64,000 bases of DNA from an uncultured bacterium (GCA_949288725.1 CASELF010000056.1:106245-170244); one strand, 5' to 3'; shown: positions 9,057 to 18,685, counted from the first letter of the stretch. Notes: generated from the letters alone by a model not told the origin. A program made the numbers and translations.

Positions 9057-10358
9057 TTGAAACATTCCAAACTAACAATATTGATATTTGTTGCGCTGGT
9101 TTTAGGTGTAATATTTGGACATTTTTTCCCCCACTTAGCGGTTAAGATGCGAACTTTTGCCGTGATTTTCTTACGTATGGTAAAAATGATTATTGCGCCA
9201 TTATTGTTTTCAACACTGGTAACAGGAATTGCAGGCCACGGAGAAATAAAACACCTTGGCAAAATCGGCATAAAAACAATTGTTTACTTTGAAATAGTCA
9301 CAACACTTGCACTGATAATCGGGTTAACAATGGGAAATATATTTAACCCGGGCAGGGGATTTGCAACAGGAACAGTAGCAAACCCTGAGTTATTGAAAGA
9401 AGCAGGGTTAATGGCCGTTACAACACCACATACTTCGATTTCGGAAATGGTTTTAAATATTTTCCCAACAAGTATTGTTCAGTCAATGGCAGAAGGCAAC
9501 CTGTTACAAATAGTTGTATTTTCAATATTTATGGCAGTAGCAATTTGTGCGGTTGGTAAAAAAGCACAACCGGTTATGGATCTATTAAATTCAGTATCAC
9601 AAATAATGTTCAAATTTACTGAATACGTAATGTATTTTGCACCATTAGGAATTTTTGGAGCAATTGCATCTACTGTTGGAATGAACGGATTATCTATCTT
9701 AAAAAATTATGCAAAAATAATTTTCTCATTATACACAGCACTTGCAGTATTTGTGCTATTGGTACTATTTATAGCCTGCAAATATGCAAGAATTTCTTTA
9801 AGGAACTTACTAAAAGCAATCCAAGAACCTGCAATACTTGCATTTTCAACCGCAAGTTCAGAAGCAGCCTTTCCAAAAGCAATTACAATTATGGAAAAAT
9901 TTGGAGTACCGCAAAATATAGTAAGTTTTGTAATGCCGACAGGTTATACATTTAACCTTGACGGAAGTACATTATATCTTGCTATGGCAGTAATTTTCTC
10001 CTCACAAATTTGCGGAATCAATTTGGATATAAATCAACAAATACTAATGATGCTTGCTCTTATGCTAACAAGCAAAGGAATTGCAGGCGTTCCAAGGGTT
10101 TCGCTTGTTGTTTTAGCAGGAACACTTGCAAGTTTCAACATTCCGCTAATCGGAGTTGCTATTCTACTGGGCATTGACCAAGTTCTTGATATGGGAAGAA
10201 CAACAGTTAACCTGATTGGAAACTGCGTTGCTACCGTTGTTATTGCAAGATGGGAAAACGCTTTTGATTATGATAAAATGAAATTATTTATAAAAGATTT
10301 TGATGCTGATTCAAAATTAATTACAGAAAACGTTACTAATGAAATAGAGGGACAATAA
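9057..10358 (+). CDS. Dicarboxylate/amino acid:cation symporter (DAACS family)
   Basis: This multi-spanning inner-membrane symporter resembles GltP/DctA. The family signatures AFSTASSEAAFPKA (serine-rich hairpin), PTGYTFNLDGSTLY and DMGRTTVNLIGN are intact. I place the start at the TTG at 9057 (MKHSKL), which has AGAGG seven bases upstream and matches family N-termini. A longer frame from a TTG at 9027 overlaps a TATAAT-like box at 9033-9038. The stop lies one base before the ileS ATG, so the two are an operon. Substrate could be glutamate, aspartate or C4-dicarboxylates. Confidence 0.9.
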   Translation: MKHSKLTILIFVALVLGVIFGHFFPHLAVKMRTFAVIFLRMVKMIIAPLLFSTLVTGIAGHGEIKHLGKIGIKTIVYFEIVTTLALIIGLTMGNIFNPGRGFATGTVANPELLKEAGLMAVTTPHTSISEMVLNIFPTSIVQSMAEGNLLQIVVFSIFMAVAICAVGKKAQPVMDLLNSVSQIMFKFTEYVMYFAPLGIFGAIASTVGMNGLSILKNYAKIIFSLYTALAVFVLLVLFIACKYARISLRNLLKAIQEPAILAFSTASSEAAFPKAITIMEKFGVPQNIVSFVMPTGYTFNLDGSTLYLAMAVIFSSQICGINLDINQQILMMLALMLTSKGIAGVPRVSLVVLAGTLASFNIPLIGVAILLGIDQVLDMGRTTVNLIGNCVATVVIARWENAFDYDKMKLFIKDFDADSKLITENVTNEIEGQ

Positions 10359-10359
10359 T

Positions 10360-13170
10360 ATGACAGAAAGTACAAAAACCGAGTATAAAAACACGCTTAA
10401 TTTGCCTCAAACAACATTAGCAATGAGAGCAAATGCTACTGTTAAAGAACTTGAAACACAAAAATTTTGGGAAGAACATAACATTTATGAAAAAATGATT
10501 TCTAACCGAGATAAAACAAATTCTTTTGTATTACACGACGGACCACCGTATTTGAGTTCCGAAAAAATTCACGTTGGTACGGCATTAAATAAAATTTTAA
10601 AAGATATTTTAATAAAATACAAAACCCAAAAGGGATATTATGCACCTTATGTACCGGGATATGACGGACACGGATTACCTATTGAAAACGCTGTTGTAAA
10701 AAATTTAAAAGGCGGACGTCATTCTATTTCAGAAGCAGAATTGAGAGCAAAATGCAGAGAATTTGCTCATAAAAACTTGAAAGGACAGGAAAACGAATTC
10801 AAACGTCTTGGAGTTTTAGGCAATTGGGAAAATCCATACCTTACAATAAATCCTGAATACGAAGCAGAGCAAGTTAGAGTATTTGGACAAATGTATAAAA
10901 AAGGTTATATTGAAAAAGGGTTAAAACCTGTTTATTGGTGTGCATCTTGCGAAACTGCTCTTGCGGAAGCAGAAGTTGAATATGCAGATCATACATCAAC
11001 TTCAATATATGTAAGATTTAAATTTGATGAAGATGGAATAAACAAAATCAAAAAATTAATCAATCTTCCAAATGATAATGTATATGCAATAATTTGGACA
11101 ACAACACCATGGACAATTCCATCAAATATGGCAATTTCTATGCACCCAAGATTTGAATATACGTTTTTTGAATACAAAAATGATATTTATGTAGTAGCAC
11201 AAGAACTTTTAAGTTCCTTCTTAAAGGATGTCGAATGGGAAGAATCAGATATTAAAGTTCTAGGCTCTTGCACAGGTCAAGACTTAGAGTTATTAAATAC
11301 AACCCATCCGCTTATAAACAGAAAATCACCTATTATATTAGGGGAACACGTAACACTTGATGCAGGTACAGGTTCAGTACACACTGCCCCTGGACATGGT
11401 TTAGAAGACTATGAAGTCGGTTGCAAATATGGTATTGAAGTATTCTCACCATTAGACGGCTCAGGGAAATGGACGGATATAGTTGGAATACCAAAACTTG
11501 TTGGCGTACCTTATTATAAAGGTAACGCAATGGTTATTGAAATGCTAAAAGATAAGGGAGCATTATTAAAACAACAAGATATTCAACACAGTTATCCACA
11601 TTGCTGGAGATGCAAAAACCCTGTAATCTATAGAGCAACTCCACAATGGTTTGTAAAAGTTGATAAATTCAGAGATTTAGCACTAGAATCAATAAAAGGA
11701 GTAAAATGGATTCCTGCAAGCGGAGAAAACCGTATCGGAAACATGGTTGAAACACGTACTGATTGGTGTATTTCACGTCAAAGAGCATGGGGTGTACCTA
11801 TTCCTATATTCTATTGCGAAGATTGCGGTGAAGTAATCTGCACAGATGAAACAATAGAAAATGTTGCTAAAATCTTTGAAAAAGAAAGTTCAGATGCATG
11901 GGTAAAATACAGCGCAGAAGAATTATTACCGGAAGGCTTTACTTGTCCAAAATGCGGCAAAAAACATTTTAGAAAAGAAAAAGATATTATGGATGTATGG
12001 TTTGATTCCGGAGTATCTTGGAAAGCCGTAGTAGAAAAGCGTTCAGAAGAATTAGGACATACCCCAGTTGATATGTACCTTGAAGGTTCCGATCAACATA
12101 GAGGCTGGTTCCAGTCTTCACTTTTAACATCTGTTGCAACTCAAGGTAAAGCACCTTATAAACAAGTCTTAACACACGGATTTGTATTTGGGGAAGATGG
12201 TCGAAAGATGTCTAAATCTTTAGGCAACTATATAAGACCGGATGATATTATCAAAAATTATGGCGCAGATATCCTAAGATTATGGGCAGCATCAGTAGAT
12301 TACAGAAACGACATTAAAATTGGAAACAATATTATCGGACAATTAACTGAAATATTTAAGAAAACAAGAAACACTGCAAGATTTTTAATCGGTAATTTGT
12401 TTGATTTTAATCCTGAAGTTGATTATGTTCAATATGATGAATTAAAGAATATTGACAAATTTGCACTTCACAAATTAAACAAACTAATTGCAGAAGTAAC
12501 TGAAGCCTTTGAAAATTATGAATTTTACAAATATTTCCAATGCTTACAGAATTTTGCAGCAGTAGATTTGAGTTCATTCTACCTTGATATTGTAAAAGAT
12601 AGACTATATACAGCGGGCAAAAAATCATTATCAAGAAGAGCATGCCAGACAGTATTGTATGAAAATCTTCTAGCATTAGTAAAAATATTAACACCGGTTA
12701 TGCCGCACCAAGCAGAAGATATATGGCAAAATGTTCCTGAAATTCAACGCCAAGGTTTGGAAAGTATCTTGCTTTCAGATTGGCCTGTTGTAAATCAAAA
12801 ATGGGAAAATCCAGAACTTGAAAAAGAATTTACCGAAGTATTAAAATCTCGCCAAGTAGTATCAAGATCGATTGAACCGCTAAGAGCAGATAAAAAAGTA
12901 GGAAGTTCACTTGAAGTTGCGGTATATATAAAAGCTGATAATCCTGAAATATTAAAAGCAAATGAAACAGATTTGGCAGATATATATATCGTATCCCAAG
13001 CATTTTTAACAGAAACCGCACCTTCAAATGTTCTAAATGAATATAGCGAAGAAGGTTATACTGTATGGGTAACAAAAGCAGAAGGTGAAAAATGCGTAAG
13101 ATGCTGGAAATACCGTAAACTAAACGAAGACGGTATTTGTTCAGATTGCGCAGAAGCAATAAAAGAATAA
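10360..13170 (+). CDS. ileS: Isoleucyl-tRNA synthetase, with altered HIGH motif
   Basis: This 936-residue class I aminoacyl-tRNA synthetase charges tRNA-Ile. It shows the CP1 editing domain (TTTPWTIPSN, then DAGTGSVHTAPGHG), WFDSGVSW, an intact KMSKS (around residue 619) and a C-terminal zinc site (CVRCWKYR...CSDC). The HIGH signature reads H71-V-G-T74, so the second histidine is replaced by Thr, and the preceding residues differ from the usual ANGxIH. The rest of the enzyme is complete. It is coupled to the symporter gene by a one-base gap and ends at a strong terminator. Confidence 0.97.
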   Translation: MTESTKTEYKNTLNLPQTTLAMRANATVKELETQKFWEEHNIYEKMISNRDKTNSFVLHDGPPYLSSEKIHVGTALNKILKDILIKYKTQKGYYAPYVPGYDGHGLPIENAVVKNLKGGRHSISEAELRAKCREFAHKNLKGQENEFKRLGVLGNWENPYLTINPEYEAEQVRVFGQMYKKGYIEKGLKPVYWCASCETALAEAEVEYADHTSTSIYVRFKFDEDGINKIKKLINLPNDNVYAIIWTTTPWTIPSNMAISMHPRFEYTFFEYKNDIYVVAQELLSSFLKDVEWEESDIKVLGSCTGQDLELLNTTHPLINRKSPIILGEHVTLDAGTGSVHTAPGHGLEDYEVGCKYGIEVFSPLDGSGKWTDIVGIPKLVGVPYYKGNAMVIEMLKDKGALLKQQDIQHSYPHCWRCKNPVIYRATPQWFVKVDKFRDLALESIKGVKWIPASGENRIGNMVETRTDWCISRQRAWGVPIPIFYCEDCGEVICTDETIENVAKIFEKESSDAWVKYSAEELLPEGFTCPKCGKKHFRKEKDIMDVWFDSGVSWKAVVEKRSEELGHTPVDMYLEGSDQHRGWFQSSLLTSVATQGKAPYKQVLTHGFVFGEDGRKMSKSLGNYIRPDDIIKNYGADILRLWAASVDYRNDIKIGNNIIGQLTEIFKKTRNTARFLIGNLFDFNPEVDYVQYDELKNIDKFALHKLNKLIAEVTEAFENYEFYKYFQCLQNFAAVDLSSFYLDIVKDRLYTAGKKSLSRRACQTVLYENLLALVKILTPVMPHQAEDIWQNVPEIQRQGLESILLSDWPVVNQKWENPELEKEFTEVLKSRQVVSRSIEPLRADKKVGSSLEVAVYIKADNPEILKANETDLADIYIVSQAFLTETAPSNVLNEYSEEGYTVWVTKAEGEKCVRCWKYRKLNEDGICSDCAEAIKE

Positions 13171-13217
13171 TTAAATAAACCCTGCTTAAAAACTACCTAA
13201 AACATTAAATAGACACG

Positions 13218-13249
13218 AAAAAAGACTGATTTTTATATCAGTCTTTTTT
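13218..13249 (+). terminator. Terminator of the symporter-ileS operon
   Basis: A 13-bp stem (13218-13230 with 13237-13249) with A6 on the left and T6 on the right follows the ileS stop by about 50 bases. Confidence 0.85.
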
Positions 13250-13321
13250 ACTAGAAAATAAAAGATACAAACTAGCAAAATTTCGGATTCACAACATTTA
13301 ATACTAAAAAGGTCTTATAAA

Positions 13322-14029
13322 ATGGTAATAAAAATGAATCCTGAAAGAATTATACATCCAAGTATAAATATCTTTGGCAAATACATCTTGAAAAACAGAA
13401 ACAACATCAGTTATAGAAACTTTGCCTATGAATTTGGGAAACTACAAAAAAGTTATATACGCAACCAAGAGCAAGACCAATTTTGCAAAGAAGCCAATTT
13501 GCTGGCAGATATACTAATGACCGAAAAAGAGTTTGATTTTGCGGGAATAATATTAAGTGCTCTATGCAAATTAAACGAAAAAAATCCCTCACTTCTTGAA
13601 TACTTTGCTCAAAAAGGATATCACCTGTCACAAATAAACGGTGATTATGTCCATATGATGGCAAGATTGAACGATTTAAGAAAGACATACAATGGAAACA
13701 AAGCAAGATTATATGACTATATCCAAGTACTGTATAAACAAGAAAAATGTTTGAAGAAATTAACAAAAAATTACCCTGAAACAAGCACCACGTTTAGAAC
13801 AATAAACAGAACAATTGCCCCGCAAGAAACTTATGAGCAAATGCTAGGATATGTTCAAACAGAAATAGGAAAATTAACCAGAAAAAAACATCCTCACGAT
13901 GCACTCCGAAAATTATTATCAGCCCAAGAGATTTTCAAAAAGAGAAACAATACAGATAGCCTAAATTACACCCAAATATTAATCAATGAAATCGAGAAAT
14001 CACTAAAACCGCTAGACTACGAAGTATAA
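13322..14029 (+). CDS. Uncharacterised helical protein, paralogue of the protein at 55569-56264
   Basis: This 235-residue, Lys-rich and apparently all-helical protein has no signal peptide or membrane segment. It is clearly related to the 231-residue protein at 55569-56264. Both carry a middle FDFA/LDFA element, an HMMAR/HIMAR...D-x-RK-x-Y element and a C-terminal AQEIFKK...DSLN-x-T...LI-x-E. The pattern suggests TPR-like helical repeats, but I cannot name a family. An in-frame second ATG lies at 13334. The next two protein genes downstream are a TSCPD protein and a calpain-like peptidase; the paralogue also neighbours a calpain-like gene. Confidence 0.7.
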   Translation: MVIKMNPERIIHPSINIFGKYILKNRNNISYRNFAYEFGKLQKSYIRNQEQDQFCKEANLLADILMTEKEFDFAGIILSALCKLNEKNPSLLEYFAQKGYHLSQINGDYVHMMARLNDLRKTYNGNKARLYDYIQVLYKQEKCLKKLTKNYPETSTTFRTINRTIAPQETYEQMLGYVQTEIGKLTRKKHPHDALRKLLSAQEIFKKRNNTDSLNYTQILINEIEKSLKPLDYEV

Positions 14030-14075
14030 CTTTATGCTATAATAAAACTAGGAAGAATAATTGAGGAATAGAAAG

Positions 14076-14351
14076 ATGGAAAAAGAAGAGATTATACAAT
14101 ACCAAACAAAAGGAACTTGTTGCCAAATGATGCAAGTAAAAATTGCAGATAACAAAATTGTTGATATAGACTTTTACGGCGGATGTAATGGAAATTTAAA
14201 AGGCATAAAAAGTTTAATAAAAGGAATGAATGTAGATGAGGTTATAGATAGACTAGAAGGAATAACCTGCGGTCCAAAACCAACAAGTTGCCCTGATCAA
14301 TTAGCAAAATGCCTAATTGAATACAAACAAAAGCAATATAGTCACACATAA
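14076..14351 (+). CDS. TSCPD-domain protein (four-Cys TIGR03905-like)
   Basis: This small protein of about 91 residues has the GTCCQMM and FYGGCNGN segments and the TSCPDQLA motif that names the domain. The domain also forms the C-terminal tail of some ribonucleotide reductases, but stand-alone copies have no assigned function. Several conserved cysteines suggest metal or Fe-S binding. I choose the ATG at 14076 because GAGG sits nine bases upstream; an in-frame TTG at 14061 lacks a site. Confidence 0.85.
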   Translation: MEKEEIIQYQTKGTCCQMMQVKIADNKIVDIDFYGGCNGNLKGIKSLIKGMNVDEVIDRLEGITCGPKPTSCPDQLAKCLIEYKQKQYSHT

Positions 14352-14374
14352 GAAAAAATAAATAAAAAAAGGGG

Positions 14375-14401
14375 TTTACAAAAAAAATCAGCATGTATAA
14401 T
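14375..14401 (+). promoter_or_regulatory. Sigma-70-type promoter of tRNA-Ala
   Basis: TTTACA (14375-14380) and a perfect TATAAT (14396-14401) are 15 bases apart. The predicted leader holds two small hairpins (14416-14430 and 14438-14457) before the mature tRNA, which would be removed by processing. Confidence 0.65.
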
Positions 14402-14463
14402 AAGAAATGTGGAAAGAGCGCAACCCGCTCGACCCCGCTGTTCAATAGATAGAACAGAAATGA

Positions 14464-14539
14464 GGGGGATTAGCTCAATTGGTAGAGCACCTGCTTTGCA
14501 CGCAGGGGGTTAGGAGTTCGAGTCTCCTATTCTCCACCA
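14464..14539 (+). tRNA. tRNA-Ala (anticodon TGC)
   Basis: A 76-base cloverleaf folds fully. The 7-bp acceptor stem has two G-U pairs, the D arm is intact, and the 5-bp anticodon stem CCTGC/GCAGG encloses a TTTGCAC loop with anticodon TGC. The T arm contains GTTCGAG. The discriminator A and the 3' CCA are encoded. It lies between its own promoter and terminator, so it is a monocistronic tRNA gene. Confidence 0.97.
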
Positions 14540-14540
14540 T

Positions 14541-14574
14541 AAAAGAGACGATAACATAAGTTGTCGTCTCTTTT
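14541..14574 (+). terminator. Terminator of tRNA-Ala
   Basis: A 15-bp stem (14541-14555 with 14560-14574, one G-T pair) with an ATAA loop begins one base after the CCA and ends in TTTT. From here to 14821 the sequence is AT-rich with no gene I can support. Confidence 0.9.
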
Positions 14575-14821
14575 ATTTTGCTATATATTTAATTTTCCTT
14601 AAACCCCGTAACTACTTCTGTTTTGCGGGAATTTGTAAATGCCAAGCACAATTCATAATAAAACTTTCACAATGATATTCTTACCCATAAGAATTCAATT
14701 AGTTATTCGAGTAACGTACATTTTGTTAATATATATTAACAATTTTAATAATTTTATAAAGATTTTTACAAATTTTACGATATACCTACTAGAAATAAGA
14801 AAGTATAAGGAGATATTTTTA

Positions 14822-16888
14822 ATGGGTAACGAAATTGATGTTGAGATATTAACCAAAGTAAATTCTTTAAAAAACAATAAATCCCCAAAAATAGGAAAAT
14901 CAAATAATAATAAAATAAATATTGGAGATTTGTTAAAACACAGATACGACAAGAATAACGACGAAAATAATGCCCATATTATAAGCAAAGAACAATATAC
15001 CTTTGGTAAAAAATCCGGGATGTTAATAAGATATGATGATGGCACAGCAGTATTTCAAGCAAAAGGAAAGGATAATACTTTTGTCAGTGAATATCATTTT
15101 AAGAATGATAAGGATATTGAAAAAAAACAACCCTCATCTATAGTTACTTACAATCCCAAAATGCCATCAAGTAAACTTATTCAAAATTTTGAATATCATA
15201 GAAATGGAAATATTTCGCACAAACAAATTACAAATGCAAAAGGAAATGTAATGAAGGATTGCGAATATAATAAAGATGGGAAACTTGAAAAAACCCAAAT
15301 GTATAACAATGAAGGAGAATTAATAAGAGAAAATAAATATAAATATAATAAAAATAATACTCTTACAATATCTAGTTATGATAAAAATAAACAATTAGAT
15401 CGAACAACAAACGTACAACTATCGGAAGATGGGAAAAAATTTGTATCCTCACAAACAAAGGATGCAGATGGTAATTTGATAGCAGAAGCAAAATATGCTG
15501 ATAATGGAAAGATTTCAGAAAGTACAACCTACTATAAAAACGGGCAAATAAAATCAAAAACTAAATATAATTTAAATGGAGTAGCAACATCAACAATAAA
15601 ATATGATGAGAACGGAAAAGAAATCAAAAATAATTCTCAAGTAATAGATGGCCATTTTGGTAATTCAGCACAAGTATCAGAAGGAGATTGTTATCTTCTT
15701 GCCAGCATAAATAGTCTTCGTAACACCGAACAGGGGCAAGAAATATTAAAAAATCTTGTAACCGTATCAACAAATGCTAATGGAGAAAAAGTATATACCG
15801 TAGAATTTCCTGGGGCAAAAATTGCAGCAGAAGGATTAAGGACAGATAAAAGAATTAATCCAAATAAGATGTATATTACAGGTAAATACACATTTACAGA
15901 ATCAGAAATGCGAGAAATATGCAGTAAAGCAGGACGAGAATATTCTTCAGGTGATGGCGATGTCATTTTAATAGAAGCCGCATTTGAAAAATATAGAGAA
16001 GAAGTAGATAGAACATTAGACGCAAACCATATTGATAAAAGACGAACAAGACTTGGTGAAGCAGGTCTGCAAACCGGACATAACGACGATAACATCTTAG
16101 CAGGCGGCCGAAGTGAAGATGCAATATTTGTATTAACCGGCAAACGTTCAAAATTGTATATGAACAGACATCTTCAAAATGGATTATCCTACGAAGCCTT
16201 ACAAGCAGGAAAAGCAGATGTCGTTTCACTAAGACGAAATAATATGCTCTCCGCAAAAGTTGTTTCCCAAATAGACGGTAATATTGAAACTTCTAAACAA
16301 ACATTAAACAAGATGTTGGATGAAGTAATGATTGACCAAAGAGACGGTAAAATTGATAAAATTGCGGTAGCAGATTTTCCAGTTGTCCATAAAGACGGGA
16401 CAATAGGAGGTCATGCACTTACTATAAAATCCGTTAGCGCAAATACCGTAACATTGATAAATCCATGGTACCCAGACAAAGAAATAACCATGTCAAGACA
16501 AGATTTTCTACAAAGTGCCCAATCAGTTTCCCTATCTGATGTAAATAAAGCGCCGGCAAAACCTACTGGCGGAAGCGATGGAGGTGGCAGAACAAATGTT
16601 TCTAATACACATCCAAATAATAATGGGCATTCACTAAAGAATAATATTCCACTACCAAATAAGATATATAAAGTTCCCCAAGGTGCAACATATACAGACA
16701 TAATAAAAACTGCAATGAAGGTTCAAGGAATTAAAATCACTCCTGAAAATATACGCAAAGCCAAAGCACAATTTAAAGCAGCCAATCCGGGTGCAGTAAA
16801 AACTTATAATGGCAAAAACAGAAACTGGCACGGGAATGAATTTTTGTTAGCAAATTCAAAAGTAAAAATTCCACAATTTAAAATGTAA
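14822..16888 (+). CDS. Calpain-like (C2) cysteine peptidase with N-terminal YxxNG repeats and C-terminal LysM-like region
   Basis: This 688-residue protein has three parts. Residues about 100-270 carry tandem YxxNGxI/KSKxxY-type beta repeats resembling MORN or YwqK-like repeats. The middle is a calpain-type protease core: Cys290 in EGDCYLLASINSL, His531 in GGHALTIKSV, and Asn547 in INPWYPDKE, the classic Cys-His-Asn triad with the NPW context. After a Gly/Ser/Asn-rich linker, the last ~80 residues (YKVPQGATYTDI onward) resemble a LysM-like fold. No signal peptide is evident. The start at 14822 follows AAGGAG; longer in-frame extension upstream lacks support. Effector, autoprocessing toxin or housekeeping protease are all possible. 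Confidence 0.75.
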   Translation: MGNEIDVEILTKVNSLKNNKSPKIGKSNNNKINIGDLLKHRYDKNNDENNAHIISKEQYTFGKKSGMLIRYDDGTAVFQAKGKDNTFVSEYHFKNDKDIEKKQPSSIVTYNPKMPSSKLIQNFEYHRNGNISHKQITNAKGNVMKDCEYNKDGKLEKTQMYNNEGELIRENKYKYNKNNTLTISSYDKNKQLDRTTNVQLSEDGKKFVSSQTKDADGNLIAEAKYADNGKISESTTYYKNGQIKSKTKYNLNGVATSTIKYDENGKEIKNNSQVIDGHFGNSAQVSEGDCYLLASINSLRNTEQGQEILKNLVTVSTNANGEKVYTVEFPGAKIAAEGLRTDKRINPNKMYITGKYTFTESEMREICSKAGREYSSGDGDVILIEAAFEKYREEVDRTLDANHIDKRRTRLGEAGLQTGHNDDNILAGGRSEDAIFVLTGKRSKLYMNRHLQNGLSYEALQAGKADVVSLRRNNMLSAKVVSQIDGNIETSKQTLNKMLDEVMIDQRDGKIDKIAVADFPVVHKDGTIGGHALTIKSVSANTVTLINPWYPDKEITMSRQDFLQSAQSVSLSDVNKAPAKPTGGSDGGGRTNVSNTHPNNNGHSLKNNIPLPNKIYKVPQGATYTDIIKTAMKVQGIKITPENIRKAKAQFKAANPGAVKTYNGKNRNWHGNEFLLANSKVKIPQFKM

Positions 16889-16947
16889 ATGTATTTGGCT
16901 AAAAAATTATTAAGACAAACTAAATTTGTTATATGAACCAAAATAAT

Positions 16948-16981
16948 ATATGAGTTGGAAATAAATATTTTCAACTCATAT
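16948..16981. terminator. Terminator between convergent genes
   Basis: A stem of about 15 bp (16948-16962 with 16967-16981, one G-T pair) lies between the calpain-like gene and the minus-strand flavodoxin-ferredoxin gene. Confidence 0.6.
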
Positions 16982-16994
16982 TCGTTATTTAAGT

Positions 16995-17747
16995 TTATAA
17001 ATATAATTCATTTTCTTTTCTTACTATACACTCTTTTCTTATAGCCAGTCCTGCCAAAAAAGTTATTAATTTATTTATTTTTTTAGCAGACCTTGGACAA
17101 ATTGAAACACAACGCATACAAGAAATACATTTTGTTGCATCTATTTTTGATACATCATCAGTATTTATCGCCCCTACAGGACAGTTTTTAGCACAAATTC
17201 TACAATTATTGCATTTCTTATTTGTCTTAGGAATTAGACCAATTCCTTTAAAATTTTTATAAGGACGATTACCGGGAATATTTGGCTTTGTATCAACATG
17301 GCTATTTAACTTTTCAACTATTTTATGGGCAAAATTTTTCAGTTGAATTTCATCATCAAAATCCGGTCTATTTGCAGCATACATTCGCACAATAGAATGT
17401 TCTGCAATCGCTGCTATTGCACCTATTACATCAAAATCATTACTTTGGGCGACATCATACATTTCAAGAAGAGTATCTTCATAGGCACGGTTTCCATATA
17501 CTGCAATCACAATAGTTTTTATTCCATTACCTTTTATTTGTTTTAATCTTTCAAACGCAATTTTAGGGGCTCTCCCGCCATACGACGGCATCGATATAAT
17601 AGCTAATTCGCCATTCAGAGCATACTCTAGCATATTCATATCTGCTAAGTTAATTTCTTCAATATCTTGACTTAACTCTTTTGAAACAATATCTGATACT
17701 TTTTTTGTACCGCCTGTCGGACTAAAAACTATATTATATATTTTCAT
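16995..17747 (-). CDS. EFR1-type flavodoxin-ferredoxin fusion protein
   Basis: This 250-residue protein combines an N-terminal flavodoxin-like domain (FSPTGGTKK phosphate loop; SMPSYGGRAP) with two 4Fe-4S motifs (CNNCRICAKNCP and CISCMRCVSICP, about residues 185-225). Proteins of this arrangement are soluble electron carriers of anaerobes; partners are unknown here. It lies 24 bases downstream of the DNA glycosylase gene on the same strand, probably co-transcribed. Confidence 0.87.
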   Translation of the reverse strand: MKIYNIVFSPTGGTKKVSDIVSKELSQDIEEINLADMNMLEYALNGELAIISMPSYGGRAPKIAFERLKQIKGNGIKTIVIAVYGNRAYEDTLLEMYDVAQSNDFDVIGAIAAIAEHSIVRMYAANRPDFDDEIQLKNFAHKIVEKLNSHVDTKPNIPGNRPYKNFKGIGLIPKTNKKCNNCRICAKNCPVGAINTDDVSKIDATKCISCMRCVSICPRSAKKINKLITFLAGLAIRKECIVRKENELYL

Positions 17748-17771
17748 CTAACTACCTCTGTATCTTATTTA

Positions 17772-18278
17772 TCAATAGAATTTACATATACCGCTAATAA
17801 CTTTATTCCAATCATTGTACAAATCATCTAATCGAAATCTTGCATTTGCTGGACTCGTTGATGGTAATTTATAACAATCATATTGATTTAGCAAATCCGG
17901 AAAATATTTTTTAAATGCAGAATATGATTTATTACCATTCAAACATATTCTTTCAATATTATATTTATTGACTAGCGCAGAAATATCATTAGGCTTCTCT
18001 CTCATAATATTAGAATCCAAACTTCCTACTCTATCACAAGATTCTATAACATCCCAAAGTGCAATTTTATTCTCTAAGAGAACCTTTAATTTACTTTGAT
18101 AATCCAGTTCTTCTATATTTTCACAACGACATAATAACCCCATCAATTTCCAAAATCTATTTTGGGGATGAGCATAATATTGTTGTTCTTCTAGCGATTT
18201 AACCCCAGGCATTGAACCTAAAATTAATATTTTAGATTCATCATCAATACTTGGTAAAAAACTTCTACATTTTGTCAT
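17772..18278 (-). CDS. Hypoxanthine/deoxyinosine DNA glycosylase of the UDG superfamily
   Basis: The 168-residue protein carries the family pattern LILGSMPGVKSLEEQQYYAH followed by PQNRFW, an ALWDVI segment and a C-terminal STSPANA. These match the small UDG-superfamily group that removes deaminated adenine. A GTG just upstream of the ATG could also serve as start; I use the ATG. It is likely the first gene of a two-gene unit with the flavodoxin-ferredoxin gene. Confidence 0.83.
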   Translation of the reverse strand: MTKCRSFLPSIDDESKILILGSMPGVKSLEEQQYYAHPQNRFWKLMGLLCRCENIEELDYQSKLKVLLENKIALWDVIESCDRVGSLDSNIMREKPNDISALVNKYNIERICLNGNKSYSAFKKYFPDLLNQYDCYKLPSTSPANARFRLDDLYNDWNKVISGICKFY

Positions 18279-18359
18279 CACCTGATTTTAACATAAATTT
18301 CGCCTATTAAAAAGAAGAAATTTATATTAAAATAAAAAAAAAGAAGGGGGAAAAATATT

Positions 18360-18671
18360 ATGTCCAAAATCATAAATTTAAAAGATATTGAATACACAGA
18401 TACAATCAATAAAAACTTCGTATTTGATAATGAACAAAGTTCACTTACCCTGATTTCTTTTAAAGCCGGAACGGAACGCAGTATTCATGTCGATGAAAAA
18501 GATGAAGTAGCACAAATCATTGAAGGTGTAGCTGATATTACAATAGGGAAAGAAACCTACAGACTACACTCAAACGAAATGATAGTAATGCCAGCCAAAA
18601 TTCCACATGGGCTCAAAGCAATACAAAATACCAAAATGCTTCTTTTACGCCCTAAACATACTCACAAATAA
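18360..18671 (+). CDS. Small cupin-domain protein
   Basis: This 103-residue single-domain cupin has a weak first motif around SIHVDEKDEVAQIIEG and a clear second motif around MPAKIPHGLKA. Metal-ligand positions include His and Glu residues in both motifs. A strong AGAAGGGGG site precedes the ATG. It ends 14 bases from the convergent ArsR gene. Function is not inferable; it could sense or bind a small molecule. Confidence 0.8.
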   Translation: MSKIINLKDIEYTDTINKNFVFDNEQSSLTLISFKAGTERSIHVDEKDEVAQIIEGVADITIGKETYRLHSNEMIVMPAKIPHGLKAIQNTKMLLLRPKHTHK

Positions 18672-18685
18672 TCAAAAAAAATAAA

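Noticed and set aside
14639..14821. Longer N-terminus for the calpain-like protein
   Set aside because: The extra 61 codons lack a ribosome site and encode AT-driven hydrophobic sequence; AAGGAG directly precedes the ATG at 14822.
15691..16143. 150-codon frame antisense to the calpain-like gene
   Set aside because: It is opposite the conserved Cys region of a real gene, with no start signals or recognisable family.
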